This document shows, in pieces, positions 43,728-51,852 of a stretch of 64,000 nt of DNA. The translations under genes and the position numbers were made by a program. The notes under the pieces were generated by a model. The model had not been told where the DNA came from and ran no database searches. It was given only the letters and a program-made list of their open reading frames with translations. Each line of letters starts with the position of its first letter. The first letter of the stretch is position 1. This DNA is from VAZQ01 sp963712565 (GTDB lineage Bacteria > Pseudomonadota > Alphaproteobacteria > Rhizobiales > Xanthobacteraceae): NCBI GenBank assembly GCA_963712565.1, contig CAVQIP010000037.1, positions 248,001 through 312,000 of the forward strand. The letters run 5' to 3'.

Positions 43728-44893
43728 TCCGCGGCCTCGGCCGCTTTCGGCCGGCGCTGGTCGAAGCGGCGGTCGAAGATGTGCTCGGCGATGCGGTTCT
43801 TCATCATCTCGATCGAGCCGCCCGCGATCATCCAGCCGCGGCAGCGCCGCATGCACCATTCCACCAGGCTGTCCTGGCTGTAGCCCATGGCGCCCATGAT
43901 CTGCACCGCCTCGCTCGCCACCTCGAAGCCGGCCTGGTTGCAGGCCGCCTTGGCGATCGCGGTCTCGTAGGCCGAAGGCAGCCCGCGGTCGGCATTGGCC
44001 GCTGCGCGGTAGAGCAGGAGCTGCGCGCCTTCGAGCTTGATCGCCATCTCGGCGAATTTCCATTGCAGGCCCTGGAACTCGCACAGCGGCCGGCCGAACT
44101 GCTGGCGGGTCGCCGCATGCTCGCGCGCCTTGTCGAAGGCGTAGCGCCCGAACGCGAGCGAGCGCGCGGTGTTGCCGAGGCGCTCGATGTTGAAGCCCGC
44201 CATCTGCTTCTTGAAACCGCCCGGCCCGAGCAGAACATTCTCCGCCGGGATGCGGCAATTGTCGAAATGCAGCTCGCACCACTCCTCGCCGCTCATGAAG
44301 CTCGACGGCCGGCCGATGGTGAAGCCCGGCGTGTCGCGCTCGACCAGCACCGAGCCGATGCCGCCGACGCCTGGCCCGTAGCGCACATAGACGAGGAAGA
44401 TCGCGGCATCGCCGCTGAAGGTGGAGAACACCTTGCTGCCGTTGATGAGGTAATGCGCGCCGTCCGGCTTGGCGCTGGTCTTGAGCTCGGTCGCGGCCGA
44501 GCCGGCGTCGGGCTCGCTGATGCCGAGGCTCATCACCATGCGGCCCTGCAGCAGGTCGGGCAGCCAGCGCGCCTTCTGCTGCGCGGTGCCGTATTCGGCG
44601 AAGGTGCGGATCGGGCCGAAATTGCCGAATTGCACCACGTCGGCGCTGCGCGGGCAGGCCGCCGCCACCTGCTCGATGGCGATGATGGCGTCCATCAGCG
44701 TCCCGCCCTGGCCGCCCTCGGCCTCGGGCAAGGTGATTCCCATCAGCCCCTGGGCGCTCATCAGCTTCGCCACCTCGAACGGGAAGCGCGGATCGTGCGC
44801 GCGGGCGAGCGCATCCTTTGCGAGCTGCGCGCGCGCGAAGCGGCCAACCGACTGGGCGAACGCCTGCTGCTCTTCGGTGAAGGTGAACTGCAT
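43724..44893 (-). CDS. acyl-CoA dehydrogenase
   Basis: This 389-residue flavoprotein has the three ACAD domains: N-terminal helices (FTEEQQAFAQSVGRFARAQL), the middle beta domain (MSLGISEPDAGSAATELKT, YLINGSKVFST) and C-terminal helices (RQQFGRPLCEFQGLQWKFAEM). At the usual catalytic Glu position the sequence reads IAGGSIEMMKN rather than YEG, so the base may be elsewhere or the substrate atypical. It oxidises an acyl-CoA to the 2-enoyl-CoA. It follows the TPP-enzyme genes and is coupled to the acyl-CoA synthetase gene. ATG 44893 is preceded by TGAGAGAG. Confidence 0.92.
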   Translation of the reverse strand: MQFTFTEEQQAFAQSVGRFARAQLAKDALARAHDPRFPFEVAKLMSAQGLMGITLPEAEGGQGGTLMDAIIAIEQVAAACPRSADVVQFGNFGPIRTFAEYGTAQQKARWLPDLLQGRMVMSLGISEPDAGSAATELKTSAKPDGAHYLINGSKVFSTFSGDAAIFLVYVRYGPGVGGIGSVLVERDTPGFTIGRPSSFMSGEEWCELHFDNCRIPAENVLLGPGGFKKQMAGFNIERLGNTARSLAFGRYAFDKAREHAATRQQFGRPLCEFQGLQWKFAEMAIKLEGAQLLLYRAAANADRGLPSAYETAIAKAACNQAGFEVASEAVQIMGAMGYSQDSLVEWCMRRCRGWMIAGGSIEMMKNRIAEHIFDRRFDQRRPKAAEAAE

Positions 44894-44904
44894 GGCGGGC
44901 TCTC

Positions 44905-45529
44905 TCAGGTTCCGGCGACGCGCAACGCCGCGCGGAAGCGGTCGCGGCAGAGCGAGGCGTCGAAGTTGCGTTTGAATTCGGCCGGTTCGGTCGGCTTGAC
45001 CCGAAGCAGAACGAAGGACGTGCCGTTGCCCTCGCGCAGGAGCCGCGCGCCGGCGGCGATGTCGGCTTCGACGGCGACCGTGCAGGTGTGCGCGATGCCG
45101 GCGCCGATCGCGATCTTTTCGAGGTCGACGCCGAGGCTGGTGTGGCTCTTCTGCCAGCCGGTTTCGCCGTAATGGCCGTTGTCGACGCAGAGTATGGCCA
45201 GGTTTTTCGGATTGATCACCGCGATGGTGGCGAGCGCGCCGAGATTCATCAACAGTTCGCCGTCGCCGGTGACGACGAGCACGCGCTTGTCCGGCACGCG
45301 CCAGCGCAAGCCCGAGCCCCATCATGCAGGCGGCGCCCATGGCGCCGCCCAGGGAATAGACGTGGGCGCCGTCGCCCGCCACCGCGCCGACATCGCAGGC
45401 GGTGCCGCCCAACCCGGCGATGAACAGAAAGTCCTCGTGGCGGCCGATCAGCGCCGGCACCGCTGCGCTGCGCTCCAGCACGAAGCGTGGCGCCGCGGCC
45501 GACTTCGACGTTGCGCTGCGGGGCGGCAT
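44905..45529 (-). CDS. TPP-dependent decarboxylase beta subunit (sulfopyruvate/phosphonopyruvate decarboxylase type), frameshifted near 45303
   Basis: After removing one extra base near 45303 (restoring LGLRWRVPDKRVLVVTGDG) the protein is 207 residues, exactly the size of the beta subunit at 50920. The TPP motif GDGELLMNLGALATI ends with DNGHYGETG, and the N-terminus has FIAGLGGTACDVGAV and YSLGGAMGAA. It binds the pyrophosphate of TPP in a split decarboxylase of a 2-oxo acid. The alpha subunit is encoded 11 bases upstream, and the acyl-CoA dehydrogenase follows 11 bases later. Confidence 0.85.
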
Positions 45530-45540
45530 GGCTCTTGCCC

Positions 45541-46074
45541 TCAAAACGGCTTGGCGCCGATCAGCCGCTGCGACAGCAGCACCGCCACCGCCTGGCCGCT
45601 CTTGAACGCCATGGTCAGCGCCGCGCCGGTGACGGCGGCAACCTCGTCCGGCCGCTCGATGCGCAGACAGATGACGCCCATCGCCTCCAGTACCGGCTGG
45701 GTAGCCCGGCCCATGGGAAATTGCCACGGATTTCCCTCGCCGAAATCGCCGCGCATGCTGACCAGGGTCAGGAACGGGAAACGCGCGCCCTTGATCAGCG
45801 AAAGCATGTTGATGCAGTTGCCGACCCCGCTCGATTGCATCAGCAGAACGGCGCGCGCGCCGCCGAGATCGGCGCCGGCGATCAGCGCGACGCCTTCCTC
45901 CTCGGTGGTCAGGGGGATCGAATGCACGTCGGGATCGGCGAGCGCGCGGTCGATGAGAATGCTGTGCCCGGCATCGGGCACATAGGCGAATTGGGTAATG
46001 CCGTGCCGGCGCAGCAGGTCGTAGAGATCGTGCTGCCAGCCGGTCCTCGCCTTCATGTCGACCGCGGCTTCCAT
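45541..46074 (-). CDS. TPP-dependent decarboxylase alpha subunit (sulfopyruvate/phosphonopyruvate decarboxylase type)
   Basis: This 177-residue protein is the pyrimidine-binding half of a split TPP enzyme: GITQFAYVPDAGHSILID, IPLTTEEEGVALIAGADLGG with the activating Glu, and LLMQSSGVGNCINMLSLI. ComD of sulfopyruvate decarboxylase is the nearest named type, but phosphonopyruvate decarboxylase and related 2-oxo-acid enzymes share this arrangement. It starts 1 base after the Bug receptor gene ends, so receptor and enzyme are made together. Confidence 0.87.
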   Translation of the reverse strand: MEAAVDMKARTGWQHDLYDLLRRHGITQFAYVPDAGHSILIDRALADPDVHSIPLTTEEEGVALIAGADLGGARAVLLMQSSGVGNCINMLSLIKGARFPFLTLVSMRGDFGEGNPWQFPMGRATQPVLEAMGVICLRIERPDEVAAVTGAALTMAFKSGQAVAVLLSQRLIGAKPF

Positions 46075-46075
46075 T

Positions 46076-47056
46076 TCACTGTGCCTTCGCGCCCGACGTC
46101 CTGACGATCGCCGACCATTTGGTCTCCTCGCGGTCGATGTCGGCGGCGTATTCCTCGGGGGTCGACGGCAGCGGCTCGGCGCCGTCGTCGGCCAGCCGCG
46201 CCTTCAGGTCGTCGGACATGACGGCCGCCCGCAACGCGGCGCTGAGCTTCTCGATGATCGGGCGCGGCGTGCCCGCCGGCGCCACGATGCCGTAGTGCAG
46301 CACGGCCTCGAATCCAGGCAGCGCCGCTTCCGCCACCGTCGGCAGCTCGGGGAAGATCGGCGAGCGCTTGGCGCCGGTCACCGCCAGCGCGCGCACCTTG
46401 CCCTGCTTGAGCAGCCCCACCGCGGGCGGCAGCGAGCTGAAATAGATCGCGACATGGCCGCCGACCAGATCGGTCAGCGCCGGCGCGCTCCCTTTGTAGG
46501 GAATATGCGTGAGCTTGATGCCGGCCATGGCCGCGAAATATTCGGTGCCGAGATGGATGCCGCTGCCGGCGCCGGCGGAGGCATAGTTGAGCTTGCCCGG
46601 CTCGTTCTTGGCGAGCGCGATGAGATCGGGGATCGAGCGCGCCGGCAGCGACGGGTGCACGCAGACGATCAGCGCGCTGGTGGCGATGAGGCCGACCGGC
46701 GCAAAATCCTTGCGCGGGTCGTAGCCGACATTGCCGTAGAGCGTCGGGTTGATGGCGAGCGTGCCGGTGCCGCCGAGGCCGAGCGTATAGCCGTCGGGCT
46801 CGGCCTTGGCGATCGCCCGGGTGGCAATGCTGCCGCCGGCGCCGCCGCGATTCTCGATGACGATCTGCTGGCCCAGCGTCTTGCTCATCTTCTCGGCGGC
46901 GGTGCGCGCCATGACGTCGTTGCCGCCGCCCGCGGCGTAGGGGACGATCAGCGTGATCGGACGGCTGGGATAGTCCTGCGCCGCGGCTGCGGCGAGCGCG
47001 ACGGTGGTCGCAGCAAGCAAGGAGATCGCGCGCAGGGCGGACTGCATCATGATCAT
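46076..47056 (-). CDS. Bug/TctC-family periplasmic binding protein
   Basis: This 326-residue protein has a signal peptide (residues 1-24, ending LAAAAAQD), YPSRPITLIVPYAAGGGNDVMAR, IVIENRGGAGGSIATRAI, YDPRKDFAPVGLIA, IPYKGSAPALTDLVGGHVA and the ending DREETKWSAIVRTSG. ATG 47056 begins a run of three nearby Met codons. It is the last of four tandem Bug receptors and immediately precedes the split TPP decarboxylase. No TctA/TctB membrane subunit is present. Confidence 0.92.
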   Translation of the reverse strand: MIMMQSALRAISLLAATTVALAAAAAQDYPSRPITLIVPYAAGGGNDVMARTAAEKMSKTLGQQIVIENRGGAGGSIATRAIAKAEPDGYTLGLGGTGTLAINPTLYGNVGYDPRKDFAPVGLIATSALIVCVHPSLPARSIPDLIALAKNEPGKLNYASAGAGSGIHLGTEYFAAMAGIKLTHIPYKGSAPALTDLVGGHVAIYFSSLPPAVGLLKQGKVRALAVTGAKRSPIFPELPTVAEAALPGFEAVLHYGIVAPAGTPRPIIEKLSAALRAAVMSDDLKARLADDGAEPLPSTPEEYAADIDREETKWSAIVRTSGAKAQ

Positions 47057-47067
47057 CGCAAATGGTC

Positions 47068-48055
47068 CTATTGCGCCTTCAGGCCGACCGACTTGATGAG
47101 CTTCGACCATTTTGTTTCCTCGCGATCGATGACCGCGGCGTGCTCCTCGGGCGTGGTCGGCTCGGTTCCGCGCCTTCCTGGATGATGCGCCTGCGCACCT
47201 CCTCGGTCGCGAGCGCCGCTCGCAGCTCCTTGCTGAGCCGATCGATGATCGGACGCGGCGTGCCGGCGGGCGCGACCAGCCCGTAGTTCAGCGACGCGTC
47301 GAAGCCGGGCAGCCCGGATTCCGCGAGCGTGGGCAGGTTCGGCAACGCGGTCGAGCGCTTCAGGAGGTGCCGGCGAGCGCGCGGATCAAGCCGCTCTCGA
47401 GCGCACCGCGCGAGACCGGGATCGGATTGAAGCCGACCTTGACGTGGCCGCCGATCAGGTCGGTCGTCAACGCGTTCGAGCCCTTGTAGGGGATCATCTG
47501 CGCTCTGACCCCGGCCTGCTGCGCGAACAGCACCGCGGCGAGATAATTGACCGTGCCGGTGCCGGGCGTGCCCAGCTGGAACGGCTCGCTCGATGCCTGC
47601 ATCATCGCGATCAGGTCCTTGACGTTGCGGACCGGCAGGCTCGGATGCACCAGCAGGAGCGCGGGCGCCGACGCGATCAGGCCGATCGGCGCGAAGTCCT
47701 TGCGCGGATCGTAGCCGACATTGCGGAACAGGCTCGGACCGGTCGCGAGCGTCGACGTATAGCCCAGCAGGATGGTGTAGCCGTCGGGCGCGGTGCCGTG
47801 CGCGACCTGGCGGGTGCCGACGGTGCCGCTGCCGCCCGCGGCGCGGTTCTCGACCACCACCTGTTGGCCGAGCGCGGCGCTGAGCTTGTCGGCGACGGCG
47901 CGCGCCATGATGTCGTTGGTGCCGCCCGGCGGCAGCGGAACGACCAGCGTGATCGGCCGGCTGGGATAGGTCTGCGCCGCCGCCGGCATCGCCGCGGCGC
48001 AGAGCGCGACCAGCGCCGCCAGGGCTGCAAGATTCCTGCGACGACCCGACGTCAT
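47068..48055 (-). CDS. Bug/TctC-family periplasmic binding protein, two frameshifts
   Basis: Adding one base near 47363 (restoring RALAGTSLKRSTALPNLPTLAESG) and one near 47166 (restoring PTTPEEHAAVIDREETKWSKL) gives a 329-residue Bug protein like its neighbours. Signal peptide, YPSRPITLVVPLPPGGTNDIMAR and VVVENRAAGGSGTVGTRQV are intact. Both shifts are deletions, unlike most in this window. ATG 48055 follows AAAGGACGAACG. If real, the shifts would make this receptor a pseudogene. Confidence 0.82.
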
Positions 48056-48101
48056 CGTTCGTCCTTTCATTGCCCGTTCAGGGCGCTCGTGTTCACCAGT
48101 T

Positions 48102-49091
48102 TCACTTCGCGCTGGCGCCCGACTCCTTGACGACCTTGGACCATTGCGTTTCCTCGCGGTCGATGTCGGCGCCGTATTCCGCCGGCGTCGACGGCAGCGG
48201 CTCGGCGCCTTCGACCGCGAGCCGCGCCCGCACGTCTTCGCTGGTGAGCGCGGCGTTGAGCGCCGTGTTCAGCCTCTCGATGATCGCGCGCGGCGTGCCG
48301 GGCGGCGCGACCAAACCGTAGCGCAGCACCGCTTCGAAGCCGGGCAAGGCGGCCTCCGCGATGGTCGGGACGTCCGGCAGCAGGGTCGATCGCACCGTGC
48401 TGGTCACCGCGAGCATGCGCAGCTTGCCGCTCTTGGCGTTTTCGTGCGTGGCCGGTATCGGCGCGAATGCCATGGGAATATGACCTCCGAGGAGGTCGAT
48501 GATGGCCGGTCCGGTCCCCTTGTAGGGGACGTGGGTGATCTTCACACCCGCGGCGGTGGCGAAATATTCCCCGCAGACATGGCTGACCGTGCCGATGCCG
48601 GCGGAGCCGTAATTGACTTTGCCCGGATTGGCCTTGGCATAGGCGATCAGCTCGGCGACCGAATGCGCCGGCATCGAGGGATGCACCACCAAGGTGTTCG
48701 GCGCCGTCCCGATCCGGCCGATCGGCGCGAAGTCCGTGCGCGGATCGTAGCCGACATTGCCGTAGAGGGTGGGCCCGATCGCGAGCGTGCCGGTATATCC
48801 CAGCAGGATGGTGTAGCCGTCGGGCGCGCTTTTCGCGACCGCGCGGCTGCCGATGGTGCCGCCGGCGCCGCCGCGGTTGTCGACGACGATCGATTGGCCG
48901 AGCGCCTCGCTCATCTTGTCGGCGACGATGCGTCCGACGATGGTCGTGCTGCCGCCGGGCGGGAACGGCACGATCAGCGTGATCGGCCGGTTCGGATAGT
49001 CCTGCGCGCGGGCGGGCACGCCCGGGGTGACGAGCCCCGCGATCAGGGCCGCCGCGAGCAAGACGTTACGAAGAGTTCTCGCCTTTGGCAT
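48102..49091 (-). CDS. Bug/TctC-family periplasmic binding protein
   Basis: This 329-residue protein has a signal peptide (residues 1-29, ending GVPARAQD), YPNRPITLIVPFPPGGSTTIVG, IVVDNRGGAGGTIGSRAV, YDPRTDFAPIGRIG, HVPYKGTGPAIIDLLGGHI and EREETQW-like ending DREETQWSKVVKESG. It is intact. It lies 56 bases after one receptor gene and 46 bases before the next in the same direction. The mature sequence is similar to the flanking copies, indicating repeated tandem duplication. Confidence 0.93.
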   Translation of the reverse strand: MPKARTLRNVLLAAALIAGLVTPGVPARAQDYPNRPITLIVPFPPGGSTTIVGRIVADKMSEALGQSIVVDNRGGAGGTIGSRAVAKSAPDGYTILLGYTGTLAIGPTLYGNVGYDPRTDFAPIGRIGTAPNTLVVHPSMPAHSVAELIAYAKANPGKVNYGSAGIGTVSHVCGEYFATAAGVKITHVPYKGTGPAIIDLLGGHIPMAFAPIPATHENAKSGKLRMLAVTSTVRSTLLPDVPTIAEAALPGFEAVLRYGLVAPPGTPRAIIERLNTALNAALTSEDVRARLAVEGAEPLPSTPAEYGADIDREETQWSKVVKESGASAK

Positions 49092-49147
49092 TCGGGTGCT
49101 TCCTCGGCGTTGACATTATGATTGCTCTTGGTCCTGCACTCGACCGG

Positions 49148-50134
49148 TCATTCGGGTTTGATGCCGACGGCCTTCACCAGATCCGACCACATGGTCAGCT
49201 CGCGGTCGATGATGGCGGCGTAGTTTTCGGGCGTGATCGGTTGCGGCTCGGCGCCCTCGACGGCAAGCCGATGCCGCACCTCGTCGGTCGTCAGCGCGGC
49301 ATTGAGCGCGCGATTGAGCGTCTCGATCACGGCGCGCGGGGTGCCCGCCGGTGCGGCCAGGCCCCACCGCAGCGGCACATCGTAGCCCGTCAGTCCGGCT
49401 TCCGCGAATGTCGGCACCGCCGGGATCAGCGCCGAGCGCTTGGCGCCGGTCACCGCCAGCCCGAAGATCGTGCCGGCGACGATGTGGCTGTGCACGTTCG
49501 GGATCGCGCTGATCAGCACGCCGGTATGGCCGCCGAGCAAATCGTTGAGCGCCGGCCCCGCGCCCTTGTACGGAACATGCGCGACCTTCATGCCGGTCCG
49601 GTAGGCCAGAAGCTCGACCGTGAGGTGATTGAGCGTGCCGGTGCCGGGCGACCCGTAGGGGATCGGAGTCGCGGTCGCCTTGCCGATCTTGATCAGCTCG
49701 GGCAGCGAGCGGGCGGGGAAACTCGGATGCACCACGATCACGTTCGGCGTTGCCGCGATCAGGCCGATCGGATCGAAGTCCTTGCGCGGATCGTAGCCGA
49801 GATTTTGCAGCAGGCTCGGCGAGGTCCCGACCGTCGCGCTGGTGGTCACCAGGATGGTGTAGCCGTCGGGCGCGCTCTTGGCGACCGCGCGCGTGGCGAT
49901 CGTCCCGCCGGCGCCGCCGCGGTTGTCGATGACGATCTGCTGGCCGAGCGTCTCGCTCATCTTGTCGGCGACGCTGCGCGCCGCGGTGCTGGCGCTGCCG
50001 CCGGGCGCGAACGGAACGACGAGCGTGATCGGGCGCGCCGGATAGGCCTGCGCCGCCGCGGGACCGGGGGCCGCGGCGGCCAGCGCCGCCAACAGGCCGA
50101 GCGCGGCGAGCAGGGCGCCAGTCCTGCAGGTCAT
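49148..50134 (-). CDS. Bug/TctC-family periplasmic binding protein
   Basis: This 328-residue protein has a signal peptide (residues 1-28), YPARPITLVVPFAPGGSASTAAR, IVIDNRGGAGGTIATRAV, YDPRKDFDPIGLIA and HVPYKGAGPALNDLLGGHTG. ATG 50134 follows TGGAGGAAATCC, favouring it over longer openings upstream. It is the first gene of the nine-gene minus-strand operon and is divergent from a second TPP-enzyme pair. It would bind a carboxylate in the periplasm. Confidence 0.93.
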   Translation of the reverse strand: MTCRTGALLAALGLLAALAAAAPGPAAAQAYPARPITLVVPFAPGGSASTAARSVADKMSETLGQQIVIDNRGGAGGTIATRAVAKSAPDGYTILVTTSATVGTSPSLLQNLGYDPRKDFDPIGLIAATPNVIVVHPSFPARSLPELIKIGKATATPIPYGSPGTGTLNHLTVELLAYRTGMKVAHVPYKGAGPALNDLLGGHTGVLISAIPNVHSHIVAGTIFGLAVTGAKRSALIPAVPTFAEAGLTGYDVPLRWGLAAPAGTPRAVIETLNRALNAALTTDEVRHRLAVEGAEPQPITPENYAAIIDRELTMWSDLVKAVGIKPE

Positions 50135-50382
50135 GGATTTCCTCCAGTCTTCCGCCCCACCTTTTCCTGTCCCGCGTCTCCTGCCTGAAGCTTCCGCCGC
50201 GAGCTTCTCGGCCTGCCGCGCGCGTGCCGCGGACGCGGCGCATCCTCGCATTCCGCTCCATCTTTGCAACCGGGGCGCAGATAGGCTAGGGGTCAGTCGA
50301 CCGGCGTGACGCTTCATCACACACCGCATGGCGGTGCGCTGACCGCGGTGCGCGACAGGGATGCGGGGACGGTGCTGAGCGC
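50135..50382. promoter_or_regulatory. divergent intergenic region between a Bug-receptor operon and a TPP-enzyme pair
   Basis: These 248 bases separate two outward-reading units that share both gene families, so they should contain two promoters and probably a shared control site. No sigma-70 pair with correct spacing and no clear operator palindrome was found by eye. Confidence 0.35.
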
Positions 50383-50907
50383 ATGACCTGGGCCGACAGC
50401 TTCCTCCACGCGCTCAAGGACAACGACGTCAGGCTCGTGTCCTACGTGCCCGACAACGTGCTCACGCCGCTGATCGGCGGAGCGGCGGCCGACAACTATT
50501 TCTTGTCCGTGGGCGCGACGCGCGAAGACGAGGCCGTCGGCACCGTCGCCGGCGCCTATATGGGCGGCCTGCGCGGCGTGGCGATGATGCAGACCAGCGG
50601 CTTCGCGCTCATTGCGAACGCGCTGGCGTCGCTGATCGTGCCGTACCAGATCCCGGCGATCATCGTGGTCTCGGAGCGCGGCACGCTCGGCGAGTTCAAC
50701 ATCGGCCAGGTCACGGTCGCGCGCACCATGCGGCCGACGCTCGATTCCATCGCGGTCACCCATCACACGCTCACCGACGAGGCCACGATGCCGACCATCG
50801 TCGACAAGTCGATCAAGCAGGCGTTCACCACGCAAAGCCCGGTGGTGTTCATCCTCTCGCCGCTGCTCACCGGCGGAAATCCGCTGGCGGCGGCCAAGTT
50901 GAAGTGA
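50383..50907 (+). CDS. TPP-dependent decarboxylase alpha subunit (second pair)
   Basis: This 174-residue protein has DVRLVSYVPDNVLTPLIGG, VGATREDEAVGTVAGAYMGG with the activating Glu, MMQTSGFALIANALASLI and PAIIVVSERGTLGEFN. It is the pyrimidine-binding half of a ComD-like split decarboxylase, clearly related to but distinct from that at 45541. It starts at ATG 50383. The beta subunit follows 12 bases later. Two such pairs around one receptor array suggest different 2-oxo acids or isoenzymes. Confidence 0.88.
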   Translation: MTWADSFLHALKDNDVRLVSYVPDNVLTPLIGGAAADNYFLSVGATREDEAVGTVAGAYMGGLRGVAMMQTSGFALIANALASLIVPYQIPAIIVVSERGTLGEFNIGQVTVARTMRPTLDSIAVTHHTLTDEATMPTIVDKSIKQAFTTQSPVVFILSPLLTGGNPLAAAKLK

Positions 50908-50919
50908 GGGATCGCAGCC

Positions 50920-51543
50920 GTGTCCGCTCCCACCGTCGATGCTGCGGCCGTCAAGGTGCTCAACCGCGCCGACCTGACCAAGCGTCTGGTGGCGAAGCTC
51001 ACCCGCGACGAGGCCGTGGTCGCCGGCATCGGCAACACCAATTTCGATCTCTACGCCGCCGGTCACCGGGCGCAGAATTTCTACATGCTCGGCAGCATGG
51101 GGCTGGCCTGCCCGATCGCGCTCGGGGTCGCGCTCGCGCAGCCCGAGCGCGGCGTGATTGCGCTCGAAGGCGACGGCTCGATCCTGATGGCGCTCGGGTG
51201 TCTCGCCACCATCGGCGCGGTCAAGCCGCGCAATCTCACCATCGTGATCATGGACAACGGCCTCTATCAGATCACCGGCAAGCAGGCGGCCGCGACCGCG
51301 CGCACCGCCGACATCGTGGCGATCGCGCGCGGCGCCGGCATCGCGGAGAGCCACTGGGTGCGCGACGAGGCGCATTTCGAGCAACTGATCGCGCGGCGCT
51401 TCGACGCCGGCGGCCCGGTGTTGCTGGCGGCGAAGATCGACGACAAGCCCGGGGTCGGGCAGACCCCGCGCGACCCCGCGCTCATCCGCAACCGCTTCAT
51501 GCGCGGGCTCGGGACCGGGCGGGCAAGCGCGCTCGACGCGTAG
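50920..51543 (+). CDS. TPP-dependent decarboxylase beta subunit (second pair)
   Basis: The 207-residue beta subunit has AVVAGIGNTNFDLYAAGHR, FYMLGSMGLACPIALGVAL and the TPP motif GDGSILMALGCLATI followed by MDNGLYQITG. GTG 50920 is preceded by GTGAGGGATC. It forms the pyrophosphate-binding half with the product of 50383-50907. Sulfopyruvate or phosphonopyruvate decarboxylase is the nearest named activity; the true substrate is unknown. Confidence 0.88.
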   Translation: MSAPTVDAAAVKVLNRADLTKRLVAKLTRDEAVVAGIGNTNFDLYAAGHRAQNFYMLGSMGLACPIALGVALAQPERGVIALEGDGSILMALGCLATIGAVKPRNLTIVIMDNGLYQITGKQAAATARTADIVAIARGAGIAESHWVRDEAHFEQLIARRFDAGGPVLLAAKIDDKPGVGQTPRDPALIRNRFMRGLGTGRASALDA

Positions 51544-51617
51544 CGATCGCAGCGGAATGTGGGCGCTTCAAAGTGCGGGCGGGAGCCTGTTCGCGCTGGA
51601 AGTGAGAATCAGGACGA

Positions 51618-51745
51618 GCGGCAAACTCGGTCTGCTCCCTCCCCCGCCTGCGGGGGAGGGGAGGGGAGGGGGTGGCCGGAAATGCTCTATCATGTTCGTG
51701 CCCCCTCCCTGTCCCTCCCCCGCAAGCGGGGGAGGGAACGATGTG
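51618..51745. repeat. paired palindromic repeat, class A (copy 5)
   Basis: CTCCCTCCCCCGCCTGCGGGGGAGGGG and CCCTCCCCCGCAAGCGGGGGAGGG frame a centre with AATGCTCTATCATGTTCG. The left flank GGCAAACTCGGTCTG matches the outer ends at 57655-57680 (inverted). It fills most of the 309-base gap before the phosphoesterase gene, where nothing else was recognised. Confidence 0.85.
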
Positions 51746-51852
51746 GCACCGCCCGTCGTAGTCGCACGACTGTGCTTCGACGTCAGCGGGCATCCGCTCT
51801 AGGTTTGCCGGGCGGTATGCCATGTCCGCCATAGGTCCTCCGGAGGAGCTGC

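Noticed and set aside
50263..50287. TTTGCA and TAGGCT as a promoter for the second TPP pair
   Set aside because: The spacing is only 13 bases, too short for sigma-70.
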